A DNA stretch of 64,000 nt from Actinomadura rudentiformis (GTDB lineage Bacteria > Actinomycetota > Actinomycetes > Streptosporangiales > Streptosporangiaceae): contig NZ_WBMT01000024.1 in assembly GCF_008923185.1 (NCBI RefSeq), positions 1-64,000 of the forward strand, written 5' to 3'. The notes beneath the pieces were generated by a model. The model made no database searches. It was not told the origin of the DNA and saw only the letters and a list, made by a program, of their open reading frames with translations. The translations under genes and the position numbers were made by a program. Shown here one piece after another: positions 35,287 to 44,016 of this stretch; within the stretch, counting starts at the first letter, position 1; every line of letters begins with the position of its first letter.

Positions 35287-35358
35287 TGGTCCCCCGTGTA
35301 CGAAGTACCTGATCTCCGATAAACGGTGACCATTTGACCACACCGCGCACCGCCTGGG

Positions 35359-37482
35359 TCAGCTCTCCGCGTGCGACAGCCTGGCCGGAAGCAGCCGGGC
35401 CAGCGGCTTGGGGAGCCACCAGTTGGCCTTGCCGCAGATCTCCATCAGCGCGGGCACGAGAACGAGCCGGACGATCGTCGCGTCGATCAGCACCGCGACG
35501 CCGAGGCCGAGTCCCATCTGCTTGACCGCGATGTCGGCGCCGAGCAGCACCGACAGGAAGACCATGACCATGATGGCCGCGGCGGCGGTGATGACCCGGG
35601 CGGTCCGGGCGAGCCCCTGCGCGACGGCCTCGCGCGTCTCCACGCCCTGCTCGTAGTACTCGCGGATCCGGGAGACCAGGAACACCTCATAGTCCATCGA
35701 GAGCCCGAACAGGATCGGGAACATCATCAGCGGCACCCACGTGGCGACCGGCATGTCGGTCGGGAATCCGAGCAGGCTCCCGGCCCAGCCCCACTGCACG
35801 ACGGCGGTCAGCACCCCGTAGGCGGCGGCGACCGACAGGAGGTTCATGAGCGCGGCCTGCAGGGCCACGGTGACCGACCGGACCAGCACGATCAGGAGCA
35901 GCAGCGACAGGCTGACGACCACGGTGATGAGCCACGGCAGCCGGGACTGCACGCTGTCGGCGAAGTCGATCGACGCGGCGTTGGGGCCGCCCACGTGCAC
36001 CTGCGTGTTCGTTCCGGCGATGGCGCGCGGCACGACCTCGTCGCGCAGCTTGTGCACCAGCTTCGGGGTCGCCTCGTCCTGCGCGCCGGTCTTCGGGAAC
36101 GCGACGAACACCGACGCCGCGCCGTCCTTGCTGGCCAGCGGGGGCTGCACCGCGGCCAGGCCGGGCGTCTCCCGGACCGCGTCGGCGACCTTCCGCGCGT
36201 CGCCGCCCTGGACCACCACGACGAGCGGTGCGGCCGTGCCGGCGCCGAAGCCCTCGGACAGGATGCGGTGCGAGGCGTACCCGCTGGTGTCGTGCGGCTG
36301 CGTGCTGGAGTCCGGCAGGCTCAGGCGCATCGACAACGCCGGGGCGGCCAGCACCAGCAGCACCACGGACGCGGCGAGCCCTGCCACGACCGGGCGGCGC
36401 TGCACCGTACGCGCCCACCGCTCGGCCAGCGGGCGGCGCGCCCGGCCGAGGCCCGGCACGCGCAGCCGGTCGATGTTCCGGCCGGTGAAGCCGAGCAGCG
36501 CGGGCAGTAGCGTCACCGCGGTCACCATCGTCATCAGCACGGTCACGCCGGCGGCCACCGCCACCCCGTTCAGCAGCTTCTGCTGCATGACGAACAGCCC
36601 CATCAGCGCGATCACCACGGTGACGCCGGCGAACAGCACGGCACGGCCCGCGGTCGCGATCGCGGTGACCGTCGCGTCCTCGGGGTCACGGCCCTCGGCG
36701 AGGCCCTCGCGGTAGCGCGTCACGATGAAGAGCGCGTAGTCGATGCCGACACCGAGGCCGATCAGCGCGGCCACGATCGGGCTGAACGAGGGTGCGGGCA
36801 GCAGATGGCCCAGCAGGGAGATGAGCGCCAGGCCGCTGCCGATGCCGAAGAGGGCGGTCACGATGGGCAGCCCCATCGCCAGCACCGATCCGAACGCGAC
36901 CAGCAGGATGACGATCGCGGCCAGCAGGCCCACGCCCTCGGAGCCGCCGCCCTCGGGAGTCTCGGCGATGTCGACCGCCGCGCCGCCCAGTTCTAGGCGG
37001 ACCGGGCCTGAGCTCTCGCGCACGTCGTCCAGCAGCTTGGCGACCTCCTCCTTGGGCATGTCGTCGGACGGCACGTCGAGGTTGGCCGTCGCGAAGGCCG
37101 TCTTGCCGTCCCCGGAGATCTGTCCGAAGCCCTGGTACGGGGAGGACACCGACGCGACGTGCGGGGTCTTGCCGAGCCGGTCGACGGCCCGTTCGACCTC
37201 CGCCCGCACGGCGGGACTCCGCACCCCGCCCTCGGCGCGGATCGCCAGCGTGATGCTGTCGCCGCTCATCTCCGGAAAGTGGTCCTCGAGCAGCTGGGTC
37301 GCCTTGGCCGACTCCGACTCGCCGCCCGAGAAGTCGTTCAGCGGATCTGCCGCGTAACCGAAGCCCACGAACAGCACGAGGATCGTGCCGAGGACCCAGC
37401 CGAGCACGGTCAGCCGGCGGCGCCGGTAACAGAACCGCGCGAGCCGGGCCAGTGCGCCTTCGGGCGGTGAGGGGGTCGTCAC
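35359..37482 (-). CDS. MMPL/RND-family transporter
   Basis: A 707-residue proton-driven exporter of the actinobacterial MMPL family. It shows the expected layout: TM1, an extracytoplasmic porter loop, five TMs, a second loop and five TMs. Conserved segments are LIGLGVGIDYALFIVTRYREGLAEG and FGLSMDYEVFLVSRIREYYEQG, each with the Asp-Tyr pair of the proton relay. Substrates of such proteins are lipids, antibiotics or siderophore-like molecules. GTG 37482 follows GAAGGTGA. The same-strand kinase-MFS gene follows after 72 bp. Confidence 0.9.
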   Translation of the reverse strand: MTTPSPPEGALARLARFCYRRRRLTVLGWVLGTILVLFVGFGYAADPLNDFSGGESESAKATQLLEDHFPEMSGDSITLAIRAEGGVRSPAVRAEVERAVDRLGKTPHVASVSSPYQGFGQISGDGKTAFATANLDVPSDDMPKEEVAKLLDDVRESSGPVRLELGGAAVDIAETPEGGGSEGVGLLAAIVILLVAFGSVLAMGLPIVTALFGIGSGLALISLLGHLLPAPSFSPIVAALIGLGVGIDYALFIVTRYREGLAEGRDPEDATVTAIATAGRAVLFAGVTVVIALMGLFVMQQKLLNGVAVAAGVTVLMTMVTAVTLLPALLGFTGRNIDRLRVPGLGRARRPLAERWARTVQRRPVVAGLAASVVLLVLAAPALSMRLSLPDSSTQPHDTSGYASHRILSEGFGAGTAAPLVVVVQGGDARKVADAVRETPGLAAVQPPLASKDGAASVFVAFPKTGAQDEATPKLVHKLRDEVVPRAIAGTNTQVHVGGPNAASIDFADSVQSRLPWLITVVVSLSLLLLIVLVRSVTVALQAALMNLLSVAAAYGVLTAVVQWGWAGSLLGFPTDMPVATWVPLMMFPILFGLSMDYEVFLVSRIREYYEQGVETREAVAQGLARTARVITAAAAIMVMVFLSVLLGADIAVKQMGLGLGVAVLIDATIVRLVLVPALMEICGKANWWLPKPLARLLPARLSHAES

Positions 37483-37743
37483 AGAAATCACCTTCGAGGT
37501 GGTCGATGCTTGCCACGTGTCTTCATGGCAGAGCCTCGCGTTTCGGTGTCCTGTGGCACATCCGGCCTGCGATGACACTGAACCGTGTCCGTACTCCCGC
37601 CGGAGTACGCCCCGCGCTGTACTCCGATCCGACAGACTGTCGGTACACATGGTGTGTTTCATCACATGTGGCCCAGAAGTGGTGACGATTCTTGTCATGG
37701 GAACGCTGTTACCGGTGAGGTCAACGGGGGGAAAGGGGCGCGG
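37483..37743. promoter_or_regulatory. divergent control region of the MMPL transporter gene
   Basis: A 261-bp noncoding spacer. CCGACAG-A-CTGTCGG (37629-37643) is a 7+7 bp palindrome suited to a dimeric repressor, and a second imperfect symmetry (ACACATGGTGTGT, 37645-37657) follows directly. No TetR/MarR gene is adjacent, so the regulator is not known. Confidence 0.5.
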
Positions 37744-37977
37744 ATGTCGTCTCAACGGGGCGCTGCCGCCGGGCGGGAGGAACCGCCGCCGGCGGAGCTT
37801 CGCGCCGCGCTGACGCGGGGTCTGCAGGAGCAGTTTCCGGGGGTGCGGGTCTGGTACGGCGACGCGACCGGCTCATGGTGGGCCCTGGTGCCCACCCTGG
37901 GAGGCCCGCGGCTGGTCGAGGCGCCCACGCCTCAGCAGCTGCGCGACGTCATCATGAGTGCCCGTTCCCGGGGGTGA
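37744..37977 (+). CDS. small conserved hypothetical protein
   Basis: A 77-residue soluble protein: LRAALTRGLQEQFPGVRVWYGDATGSWWALVP then RLVEAPTPQQLRDVIMSARS. The W-Y-G-x-x-T-G-x-W-W-A pattern recurs, as I recall, in short proteins of Streptosporangiales, but has no assigned function. ATG 37744 follows a purine-rich GGGGGGAAAGGGG. Its 3' end overlaps the response-regulator gene on the other strand by 26 bp. Confidence 0.55.
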   Translation: MSSQRGAAAGREEPPPAELRAALTRGLQEQFPGVRVWYGDATGSWWALVPTLGGPRLVEAPTPQQLRDVIMSARSRG

Positions 37978-38632
37978 CGAGCCCGGACTCGTAGGCCAGC
38001 ACGACCAGCTGCGCGCGATCGCGCACGCCGAGCTTGCTCATCGCGCGGCTCACGTGCGTCTTGGCGGTGAGCGGGCTGACGACGAGCGCTCCGGCGATCT
38101 CGTCGTTCGACAGCCCGCGCCCGACCAGCCGGACCACCTCCCGCTCGCGCGCGGTCAGCAGCGTCATCGGCCCGGCGTGCGCGGTCGCCGCGCGCCCCTC
38201 GGGGCCATGCCGGACGAACGCCTCGATCACGGCGCGCGTCACCGCGGGCGCCAGCAGCGAGTCGCCGCCCGCGACCACGCGGACGGCCTGCTGGAGGTCC
38301 TCGGGTTCGATGTCCTTGACCAGGAAGCCGCTCGCTCCCGCGTGCAGCGCCCGGAAGACGTTCTCGTCCTCGGCGTAGGTGGTGAGCACGACGACCCGCA
38401 CGCCGCCCAGCGCCGGGTCGGCCGTGATGCGCCGGGTGGCGGTGAGCCCGTCGATCTCGGGCATCCGCAGGTCCATCAGCACGACGTCGGGCAGGTGCCG
38501 CCGGGCCATGGCGACGGCGATGCCGCCGTTCTCGGCCTCGCCGACCACCTCGATGTCGGCCGCCGTCTCCAGCAGCACCCGGAACCCCGCCCGCACGAGC
38601 GACTGGTCGTCGGCGAGCACCACCCGGATCAC
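37952..38632 (-). CDS. NarL/LuxR-family response regulator
   Basis: A 226-residue two-domain regulator. The receiver has the acidic pair ADDQ, the phosphoacceptor Asp in VVLMDLRMPEIDG, Thr in VLTTY and Lys in FLVKD. The C-terminal LuxR-type HTH is LTAREREVVRLVGRGLSNDEIAGALVVSPLTAKTHVSRAMSKLGV. GTG 38632 (VIRVVLADDQ) follows GGGGAGG; an upstream in-frame GTG at 38650 is possible. It follows the histidine kinase gene on the same strand, with a 17-bp duplicated sequence (ccccgatcacgccgtgt) in the spacer. Confidence 0.92.
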   Translation of the reverse strand: MIRVVLADDQSLVRAGFRVLLETAADIEVVGEAENGGIAVAMARRHLPDVVLMDLRMPEIDGLTATRRITADPALGGVRVVVLTTYAEDENVFRALHAGASGFLVKDIEPEDLQQAVRVVAGGDSLLAPAVTRAVIEAFVRHGPEGRAATAHAGPMTLLTAREREVVRLVGRGLSNDEIAGALVVSPLTAKTHVSRAMSKLGVRDRAQLVVLAYESGLVTPGNGHS

Positions 38633-38663
38633 CCCTGCCTCCCCGATCACGCCGTGTCCCCGA

Positions 38664-39806
38664 TCACGCCGTGTCCCGGGGCAGCCGCGCGGTGACGACG
38701 AAGCCGCCGTCGGGGCCGGGCTCGGCGGTGAGCGTCCCGCCCAGCCCTTCCGCGCGCTCCCGCATGCCGTTCAGCCCGTGTCCGCACTCCTCCTCGGACC
38801 CCACCCCGTCATCGGCGATCTCCAGGACGACGTCCTCCGGCTCGTACGCGACGCGCACTCGCGCGTTCACCTCGGAACCCGCGTGCCGCAGCACGTTGGT
38901 CAGCGACTCCTGCATGATGCGGTACGCGGCGTGGTCCACGGCGGGCGCGAGCTCTCCCGAGGTCCCGGTGACCGCCAGCTCGACGGGCACCCCAGCCGCC
39001 TGGACCGCCTCGACCAGCGCCGGCAGGCGTTCCAGTCCCACCCCGTCGGCCTTGTCCGCAGGCTCGGCCCGCAACACTCCCAAGGTGTCCCCCATCTCTC
39101 GCAGCGCGCGTTTGCTGGTCTCGCGGATCGCGCTGAGCGCCGTGCGGACGTCGTCGGACGCCGGGTCCTCGCCGTGCACGTGCAACGCCGTACGCGCCTG
39201 GACCGTGATCGTGGCCATGCTGTGCGCCACGGTGTCGTGCAGCTCGCGGGCGATCCGGACCCGGTCCTCGGCGACCCGCCGCGCCGCCAGGATCTCCCGT
39301 TCGTCGGCCGCCAACCGCAACCGCTCCTGCGTCTCCTCCGCGAGCGCGCGGCGGCTCCGTACCACCTCGGCCAGCAGGATCACGGCCACCGCCAGCCCGC
39401 CGTTCGTCAGGAACTCCGACAGCGCCTGCAGGGCCTCGATCTGCTCGTTGAAGACGACGATGAGGTAGCCGCCGACGTAGAACGTGGAGATCACCCCGAC
39501 GGCCCAGCGCAGATGGCCCGCCATGACCGCCGAGTAGAGCGGCGGGGCCAGGACCGTGATCGGTGATATCCCCGGATAGTCCGACGAGTAGTAGGCGAAC
39601 AGCACCAGGCTCGACAACAGCAGCGCGGCGAGAGGCCGGTGCCGGTGCAGGAAGATCGGCAACGTCATGAGGACGCCCAGCGTGTAGGCGAACGCGTCGG
39701 GCGTTCGCGACCACGGCTCCTGCGCCTCATGGATCATGATCGCGTTGATCAGCCCGGCCACCGTGGCGATCCCGGCATCGATCGCAAACCGCCGCAGGCC
39801 CGTCAT
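38664..39806 (-). CDS. sensor histidine kinase, HisKA_3 type
   Basis: A 380-residue NarX/DesK-like kinase with four to five N-terminal TM helices (no large extracellular domain), a short coiled coil, the phosphoacceptor motif ARELHDTVAHSMATITVQA and an HATPase_c domain with N-box QESLTNVLRHA and G1 box EIADDGVGS. It autophosphorylates and signals to the response regulator encoded immediately downstream. It may respond to membrane or envelope stress, as intramembrane-sensing kinases of this shape do; the nearby MMPL and MFS exporters are possible targets. Confidence 0.92.
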   Translation of the reverse strand: MTGLRRFAIDAGIATVAGLINAIMIHEAQEPWSRTPDAFAYTLGVLMTLPIFLHRHRPLAALLLSSLVLFAYYSSDYPGISPITVLAPPLYSAVMAGHLRWAVGVISTFYVGGYLIVVFNEQIEALQALSEFLTNGGLAVAVILLAEVVRSRRALAEETQERLRLAADEREILAARRVAEDRVRIARELHDTVAHSMATITVQARTALHVHGEDPASDDVRTALSAIRETSKRALREMGDTLGVLRAEPADKADGVGLERLPALVEAVQAAGVPVELAVTGTSGELAPAVDHAAYRIMQESLTNVLRHAGSEVNARVRVAYEPEDVVLEIADDGVGSEEECGHGLNGMRERAEGLGGTLTAEPGPDGGFVVTARLPRDTA

Positions 39807-39854
39807 GAGGTCACCGTACGCCCGCCACGTCGCCCGAGTAGAGCGATCTTGACG

Positions 39855-41009
39855 CTAGGGGCGGGTGAGGACGGCGGCACTGCCATAGCTGCCGCCGAAG
39901 CCCGTGCAGAGGGCGACCTCGGCATCGCGTACCTGAGCGGTGCCGGTGCCGCGCAACTGGCGCACGGCCTCGGCCACGTTGTTGAAACCGTGGACGTAGC
40001 CCTCGGAGAGAAGGCCGCCGTGCGGGTTGACCGGGACGCGGCCGTTCCAGGCGATCTCCCGCGTTCGCAGGGCGTGGCCGAGGTCTTCGCGCCGGACGAG
40101 ACCGAAGTCCTCCAGCTGGCGGGGCACCAGCCAGCTGTACGCGTCGTAGAGGAGCGACACGTCGATGTCGCCGGGCTTCATGCCGGCGGCCTCGTAGAGG
40201 GGCCCGGCGACGTACGACGAGAAGATCCTGGTGACATCGCCGGCCTTGTCCATGGTCGAGGCACCGGGACCGCCGCCGCGGACCACGGCGTGGATCCGGG
40301 GCGCCTCCGGGGCGAGGTCGGCCTTCGTGACGACGAGCGCGCAGGCGCCGTCGGTCTCCTGGCAGCAGTCGAGCCGCCGGAGCGGCGAGGCCACCATGGG
40401 ACTGTCCCGGTAGGCGGCCAGGTCGAGGGGCTCGCGGCGCAGGGCGCGCGGGTTGCCGGCGGCATGCACCCTGGATTGGGCGACCACGGCGTAGGTGTGC
40501 TCGTCGGTCAGCCCGGCGTCGTGCAGGTAGCGCTGCCCGGCCAGGGCGAACTGGTGGACGGGCCCGGCCATGCCGTACGGATGGGTGAACTGTTCCTCGG
40601 TCCCCTCCCCCAGCTTGAGGCCGAGGGTGTTCATGCGGCGGCCGGAGCGGCCGTTGAGCGCACGGTAGACGAGGACGCTGTCGGCGATCCCCGCGGTGAC
40701 GAGCATGGCCGCGTCGGCGAGGATCGACGCGCTCTGCGTGCCGCCGCCGTAGATCTCGTTGTGCCACCCGATCTCCGGGAGCCTCAGCTCGCGGGCCAGG
40801 TAGAGGACGGGCGCGGAGTCGTTCAGGTGATAGCTGAGGATCGCGCCCGGCCGTTCGACCGCGCCGCCCGTGGCCTCGGCCGCCTCCGCGAGCGCGACGC
40901 GAGCCGCCTCGGCGGCCAGCTGCAGCTCGGTCCGCCCAGACGCGCGCGACAGCTCGGTCATCCCAATGCCCGCGATCGCCGCCCGTCCTGCGAACCCCTG
41001 GCCTCCCAC
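39855..41009 (-). CDS. thiolase-fold lipid-transfer-like protein, second copy
   Basis: A 384-residue thiolase-superfamily protein paralogous to the one at 11627: GRAAIAGIGMTELSR, LDCCQETDGACALVV and VNPHGGLLSEGYVHGFNNVAEAV. The classical nucleophilic Cys position reads IYGGGTQSAS, so it too is probably an aldolase-like or non-thiolytic enzyme. No DUF35 gene is adjacent; the nearest free ones are at 52297 and 11217. GTG 41009 follows GAGGAGG. Upstream lies a 270-bp structured region and KstR2-type site F. Confidence 0.78.
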   Translation of the reverse strand: MGGQGFAGRAAIAGIGMTELSRASGRTELQLAAEAARVALAEAAEATGGAVERPGAILSYHLNDSAPVLYLARELRLPEIGWHNEIYGGGTQSASILADAAMLVTAGIADSVLVYRALNGRSGRRMNTLGLKLGEGTEEQFTHPYGMAGPVHQFALAGQRYLHDAGLTDEHTYAVVAQSRVHAAGNPRALRREPLDLAAYRDSPMVASPLRRLDCCQETDGACALVVTKADLAPEAPRIHAVVRGGGPGASTMDKAGDVTRIFSSYVAGPLYEAAGMKPGDIDVSLLYDAYSWLVPRQLEDFGLVRREDLGHALRTREIAWNGRVPVNPHGGLLSEGYVHGFNNVAEAVRQLRGTGTAQVRDAEVALCTGFGGSYGSAAVLTRP

Positions 41010-41315
41010 CGAACGCCTCCTCGATCTCCCGTCAGCTGAACGCCTACCCGCATTCGCACGCGAGCGCGCTAACGGGTCGTGAAGCGAGCCGGAGGCGAAG
41101 CTTCACGAGAGATCGCGAAGCGATGTCGCGCTCGCCGCTTTTGCGGTTCGGGATCCGAGCCGCCAGGCGAGGATCCCGAGGCCGCGAAAGCAATAAAGCA
41201 GTGCCGCCTGCCGGGACGGGGCGCGATCCATCCCGACAGGCAGCTTCCCGCGAAACTAGCCGTATTCGAACGCGTAGACAAGCGCTTGCTCGGTTGAATT
41301 ACCTTGAATACGGCC
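41010..41315 (-). other. structured 306-bp spacer with several hairpins
   Basis: No coding sequence. Inverted repeats are: 41077-41085 with 41100-41108 (9 bp perfect), 41112-41116 with 41120-41124 (5 bp, GAA loop), 41148-41156 with 41171-41179 (9 bp perfect) and 41206-41216 with 41231-41241 (11 bp; its single non-Watson-Crick pair is G-U only on the minus strand). The minus-strand bias suggests a folded 5' leader for the gene at 41009 or an independent small RNA. Site F lies at its distal end. Confidence 0.5.
41277..41290 (-). promoter_or_regulatory. KstR2-type operator, site F
   Basis: GACAAGCGCTTGCT matches AnCAAGnnCTTGnT except the first base. It is 268 bp upstream of the thiolase-fold gene at 41009 and 26 bp beyond the 3' end of the Dabb gene, which implies a long leader if it controls the thiolase-like gene. 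Confidence 0.7.
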
Positions 41316-41615
41316 CTAGAGCTCGTACTGGATGGCGGCGCGTTCGGCGAGGATCGGCTTGATGTACTCGTCGACGACCGCTCGATGGGCCGGGTGGTCG
41401 CGGTAGGCGACGTAGGCGTCCTGATCGGCGAAGTCGGCGACCACGACGAAGTCGTGGTTGCCCTGGTTGACGCCCGCGTCGGCGCCGACGCTGAACGACG
41501 CGATCTCGGGGATCACACCGGTCAGCCCGGTCAGGCGCGCGGCCACCTCGTCCTGCTGGCCGGTGGTCGTGCCCGCGGCCCACTTGAACATCACGACATG
41601 CCGAAAACCGCTCAT
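41316..41615 (-). CDS. Dabb (stress-responsive A/B barrel) domain protein
   Basis: A 99-residue dimeric alpha+beta barrel protein: FRHVVMFKWAAGTT, a helix, IASFSVGADAGVNQGNHDFVVVADFAD and AYVAYRDHPAHRAVVDEYIKPIL. The Y-x-x-H-P-x-H motif is characteristic of the family, which includes polyketide/olivetolic-acid-type cyclases and catabolic isomerases. ATG 41615 is the first residue of the conserved strand. It is likely cotranscribed with the flavodoxin-like gene upstream (32 bp). Confidence 0.85.
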   Translation of the reverse strand: MSGFRHVVMFKWAAGTTTGQQDEVAARLTGLTGVIPEIASFSVGADAGVNQGNHDFVVVADFADQDAYVAYRDHPAHRAVVDEYIKPILAERAAIQYEL

Positions 41616-41647
41616 GCCGAAACCGTAGCGCGGCGGAAACAGGCCGG

Positions 41648-42103
41648 TCAGACCGAGCCCAGCTCGGCGGCGACCGTGGCGCCCAGTTCCCAGCACGCCT
41701 CCAGGTCCGTGCGGGCCGGCTCGCCGGTCACGACACGCGGAGGGAGGACGGCGCGCCACTTCAGGCCGGTCGTGATCGATTCGAGCGCGCGGAGGGCCCC
41801 GGTGGCGTCGTTGTTGCCGTGCAGGTACGCCCCGTACGGCCGCCGGACGGTCTCTTCCAGGCACGGATAGTAGATCTGGTCGAAGAAGTGCTTGAGGGCA
41901 CCGGACAGGTAGCCGAGGTTGACCGGGGTGCCGAGCAGGTAGCCGTCGGCCCCCAGGACGTCCACGGGCGAGGCGGTCAGCGCGGGACGGGAGATCACCT
42001 CCACGCCCTCGATCTCGTCGGTCGTCGCGCCCGAGCGCACCGCCTCGTACATCGCCTGAAGGTTCGGCGACGGCGTGTGGTGGACGATCAGGAGCTTCTT
42101 CAT
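41648..42103 (-). CDS. flavodoxin-fold NAD(P)H-dependent reductase
   Basis: A 151-residue flavodoxin-like protein. The phosphate-binding loop is HHTPSPNLQAM near the N terminus, the FMN-side loop GTPVNLGYLSGALKHFFDQIY is at about 58-78 and a third contact region HGNNDATGAL is at 95-104. Related proteins are quinone or FMN reductases. ATG 42103 is preferred; a GTG directly before it is in frame. Probably transcribed with the Dabb gene. Confidence 0.8.
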   Translation of the reverse strand: MKKLLIVHHTPSPNLQAMYEAVRSGATTDEIEGVEVISRPALTASPVDVLGADGYLLGTPVNLGYLSGALKHFFDQIYYPCLEETVRRPYGAYLHGNNDATGALRALESITTGLKWRAVLPPRVVTGEPARTDLEACWELGATVAAELGSV

Positions 42104-42219
42104 CACTTCCGACCCTAGGCCACGTCCCTACGGTGGCTTCGCCGTGAGGGGTTGCTGGCCGGGCGGTCAGGCCACGCGGGCTTAGTCTGTTGGGTGCCGC
42201 CGATCATCGGAGGTGTGCT

Positions 42220-43851
42220 GTGGAGGACGCGAAACCCGCCTGGCCGCTCGCCCTGGCCACCACGCTGGTCGCGGCGCTCGTCGCGGTACCGGTGATGGAG
42301 GACGCGCCGGGATGGATGCTCCGGCTGTCCGTGCTGGCCACCGGCCGTCCGCTCGCACCCGCCCACGCCCTGGCGCTCGCCCTGGCGCTGGGACTCGTCG
42401 CGCGCGGCGTGCTGCTGCGCCGCCGTGCCGCCTGGTACGGCCTGGTCGCGGTGGTGACGATGGGCGTGCTCGCGGTGCTGACCGGGGACGACCCGGCCTG
42501 GCGGCTGCCCTTGCTGATCGCCGCGCTGGTGGCGCTGTGGCTGCGCCGGGACGGCTTCACCGTCCGGCCGCATCCCGAGCGGGTCCGGACGGCTGTGCGC
42601 ACCGGGGCGGTCCTGGTCATCGGCTCGGTCGTGGGAGCGGTGTCGTTCGGCGGCGTCTCCGTCCGCGCGGTCGCGGGTGACGTGGCCAGCGGCCTGGGTG
42701 CGACGGGCGGGCCCATCCACGGCGCCGCGTGGCTGCCGGGTGTGCTGGCGCTGGTGGGCGCGGCCGGTTTCCTGGTCATCGTGGTCAGCCTGCTCGCGCC
42801 CGATCCCGCACCCCCGCCGGGTGGCGAGGACGAGCGGCACCGCGTCGCCCGGCTGGTCGCCCATCCCGGCTCCGACACGCTTGCGCCGTTCGCGTTGCGC
42901 CGGGACAAGTCGTACGTCTTCAGCCCGGACGGCCGGGCCGCGATCGGTTACCGGGTGCTCTTCGGCCTCGCGGTGGCGGGCGGGGATCCGGTCGGCGACC
43001 CGCGTTCGCACGACGCGGCGATCGGGGCGTTCCTGGCGCTGACCCGGCGGACCGGGTGGCGCCCGGCGGTGCTCGGCGCGAGCGCCGAGCTGCTGCCCCG
43101 GTGGGGACGGCTGCGCTCGTTCGGCTTCGGGGACGAGGTCGTCGTGCGGCCCGCCGAGTTCAGCCTGGCGGGACGCCATATGCGCAACGTCCGGCAGGCG
43201 GTGAAGCGCACCCGCAACTCCGGTGTGACATCGGAGATCCTCCGGGAAGGCGAGCTGGAGCCCGGGCTACGGGAGCGGCTGATGGACGTGGCGTCGCGTT
43301 CGCTCGGGGGCGCGGCCGAACGCGGCTTCTCGATGAACCTGGACGAGCTCCTGACCGGCTACCACCAGGGCGCCATCGTGGCCGTGGCGTACGACGCGCA
43401 GGGAGTTCCGATCGCGTTCCAGCGGTACGTGACGGCGGGCGAGGGGATCAGCCTTGACGCGATGCGGCGGGTGCCCGGCGCCCCGAACGGCGTCAACGAG
43501 CGGCTGATCGTCGAAATGATCGAGTACGCCCGGGAGCGCGGTCTCAGCGTGGTCTCGCTCAACTTCGCCGCGTTCCGCGAGCTGCTGGACTCCGGCGAGC
43601 GCAGCGTTCTGGAGAAGGCCGGATACCGGGCACTGCACCTGCTCGATCCGTGGATCGCGGTGGAGTCGCTGTACCTCTTCGACAGGAAGTTCCGCCCTGG
43701 CTACCGGCCTCGTTCCATCGTCTTCCGGTCGTGGTTCGACATCGTGTGGCTGGCCGCCGCCCTGCTCACGCTGGAGTTCGGCCGCACCCGCCCGGCCGCG
43801 GCGGCAGAGCCCGCGCTCGCCGAGCCCGCCGGCCAGCTCGAACGCCCCTGA
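42220..43851 (+). CDS. MprF-like phosphatidylglycerol lysyltransferase-domain protein
   Basis: A 543-residue membrane protein. About six TM helices occupy residues 1-200; the C-terminal DUF2156/GNAT-like synthase domain starts near 215 with LAPFALRRDKSYVFSPDGRAAIGYRV and continues through VRQAVKRTRNSGV and GERSVLEKAGYRALHLLDPW. This domain transfers an aminoacyl group from tRNA to phosphatidylglycerol in MprF/LysX-type enzymes, altering surface charge and peptide resistance. The TM part is shorter than in MprF, so flipping may need another protein (the YbhN-like one at 6032 is a candidate). GTG 42220 follows GGAGG. Confidence 0.8.
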   Translation: MEDAKPAWPLALATTLVAALVAVPVMEDAPGWMLRLSVLATGRPLAPAHALALALALGLVARGVLLRRRAAWYGLVAVVTMGVLAVLTGDDPAWRLPLLIAALVALWLRRDGFTVRPHPERVRTAVRTGAVLVIGSVVGAVSFGGVSVRAVAGDVASGLGATGGPIHGAAWLPGVLALVGAAGFLVIVVSLLAPDPAPPPGGEDERHRVARLVAHPGSDTLAPFALRRDKSYVFSPDGRAAIGYRVLFGLAVAGGDPVGDPRSHDAAIGAFLALTRRTGWRPAVLGASAELLPRWGRLRSFGFGDEVVVRPAEFSLAGRHMRNVRQAVKRTRNSGVTSEILREGELEPGLRERLMDVASRSLGGAAERGFSMNLDELLTGYHQGAIVAVAYDAQGVPIAFQRYVTAGEGISLDAMRRVPGAPNGVNERLIVEMIEYARERGLSVVSLNFAAFRELLDSGERSVLEKAGYRALHLLDPWIAVESLYLFDRKFRPGYRPRSIVFRSWFDIVWLAAALLTLEFGRTRPAAAAEPALAEPAGQLERP

Positions 43852-43915
43852 TCGCCACCCGCTTCTTCATTGAGCACGAGTTCTTCTTCGAGCACGGGGA
43901 CACCTGTTAGGCTTC

Positions 43916-43932
43916 CCAAGCGAGCGCTTGGT
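43916..43932 (+). promoter_or_regulatory. KstR2-type operator, site G
   Basis: CCAAGCGAGCGCTTGG with following T: identical to site A over 17 bp, although the two lie 36 kb apart. It is about 85 bp upstream of the second luciferase-like gene. Confidence 0.72.
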
Positions 43933-44016
43933 ACGTAATGATGGGTCAGGCGTCGGACGCCGCGGCGGCGGTACCGCGTGTCGACCGCCGGGCCCGCTGG
44001 AGAAGGAGCCGTACAC

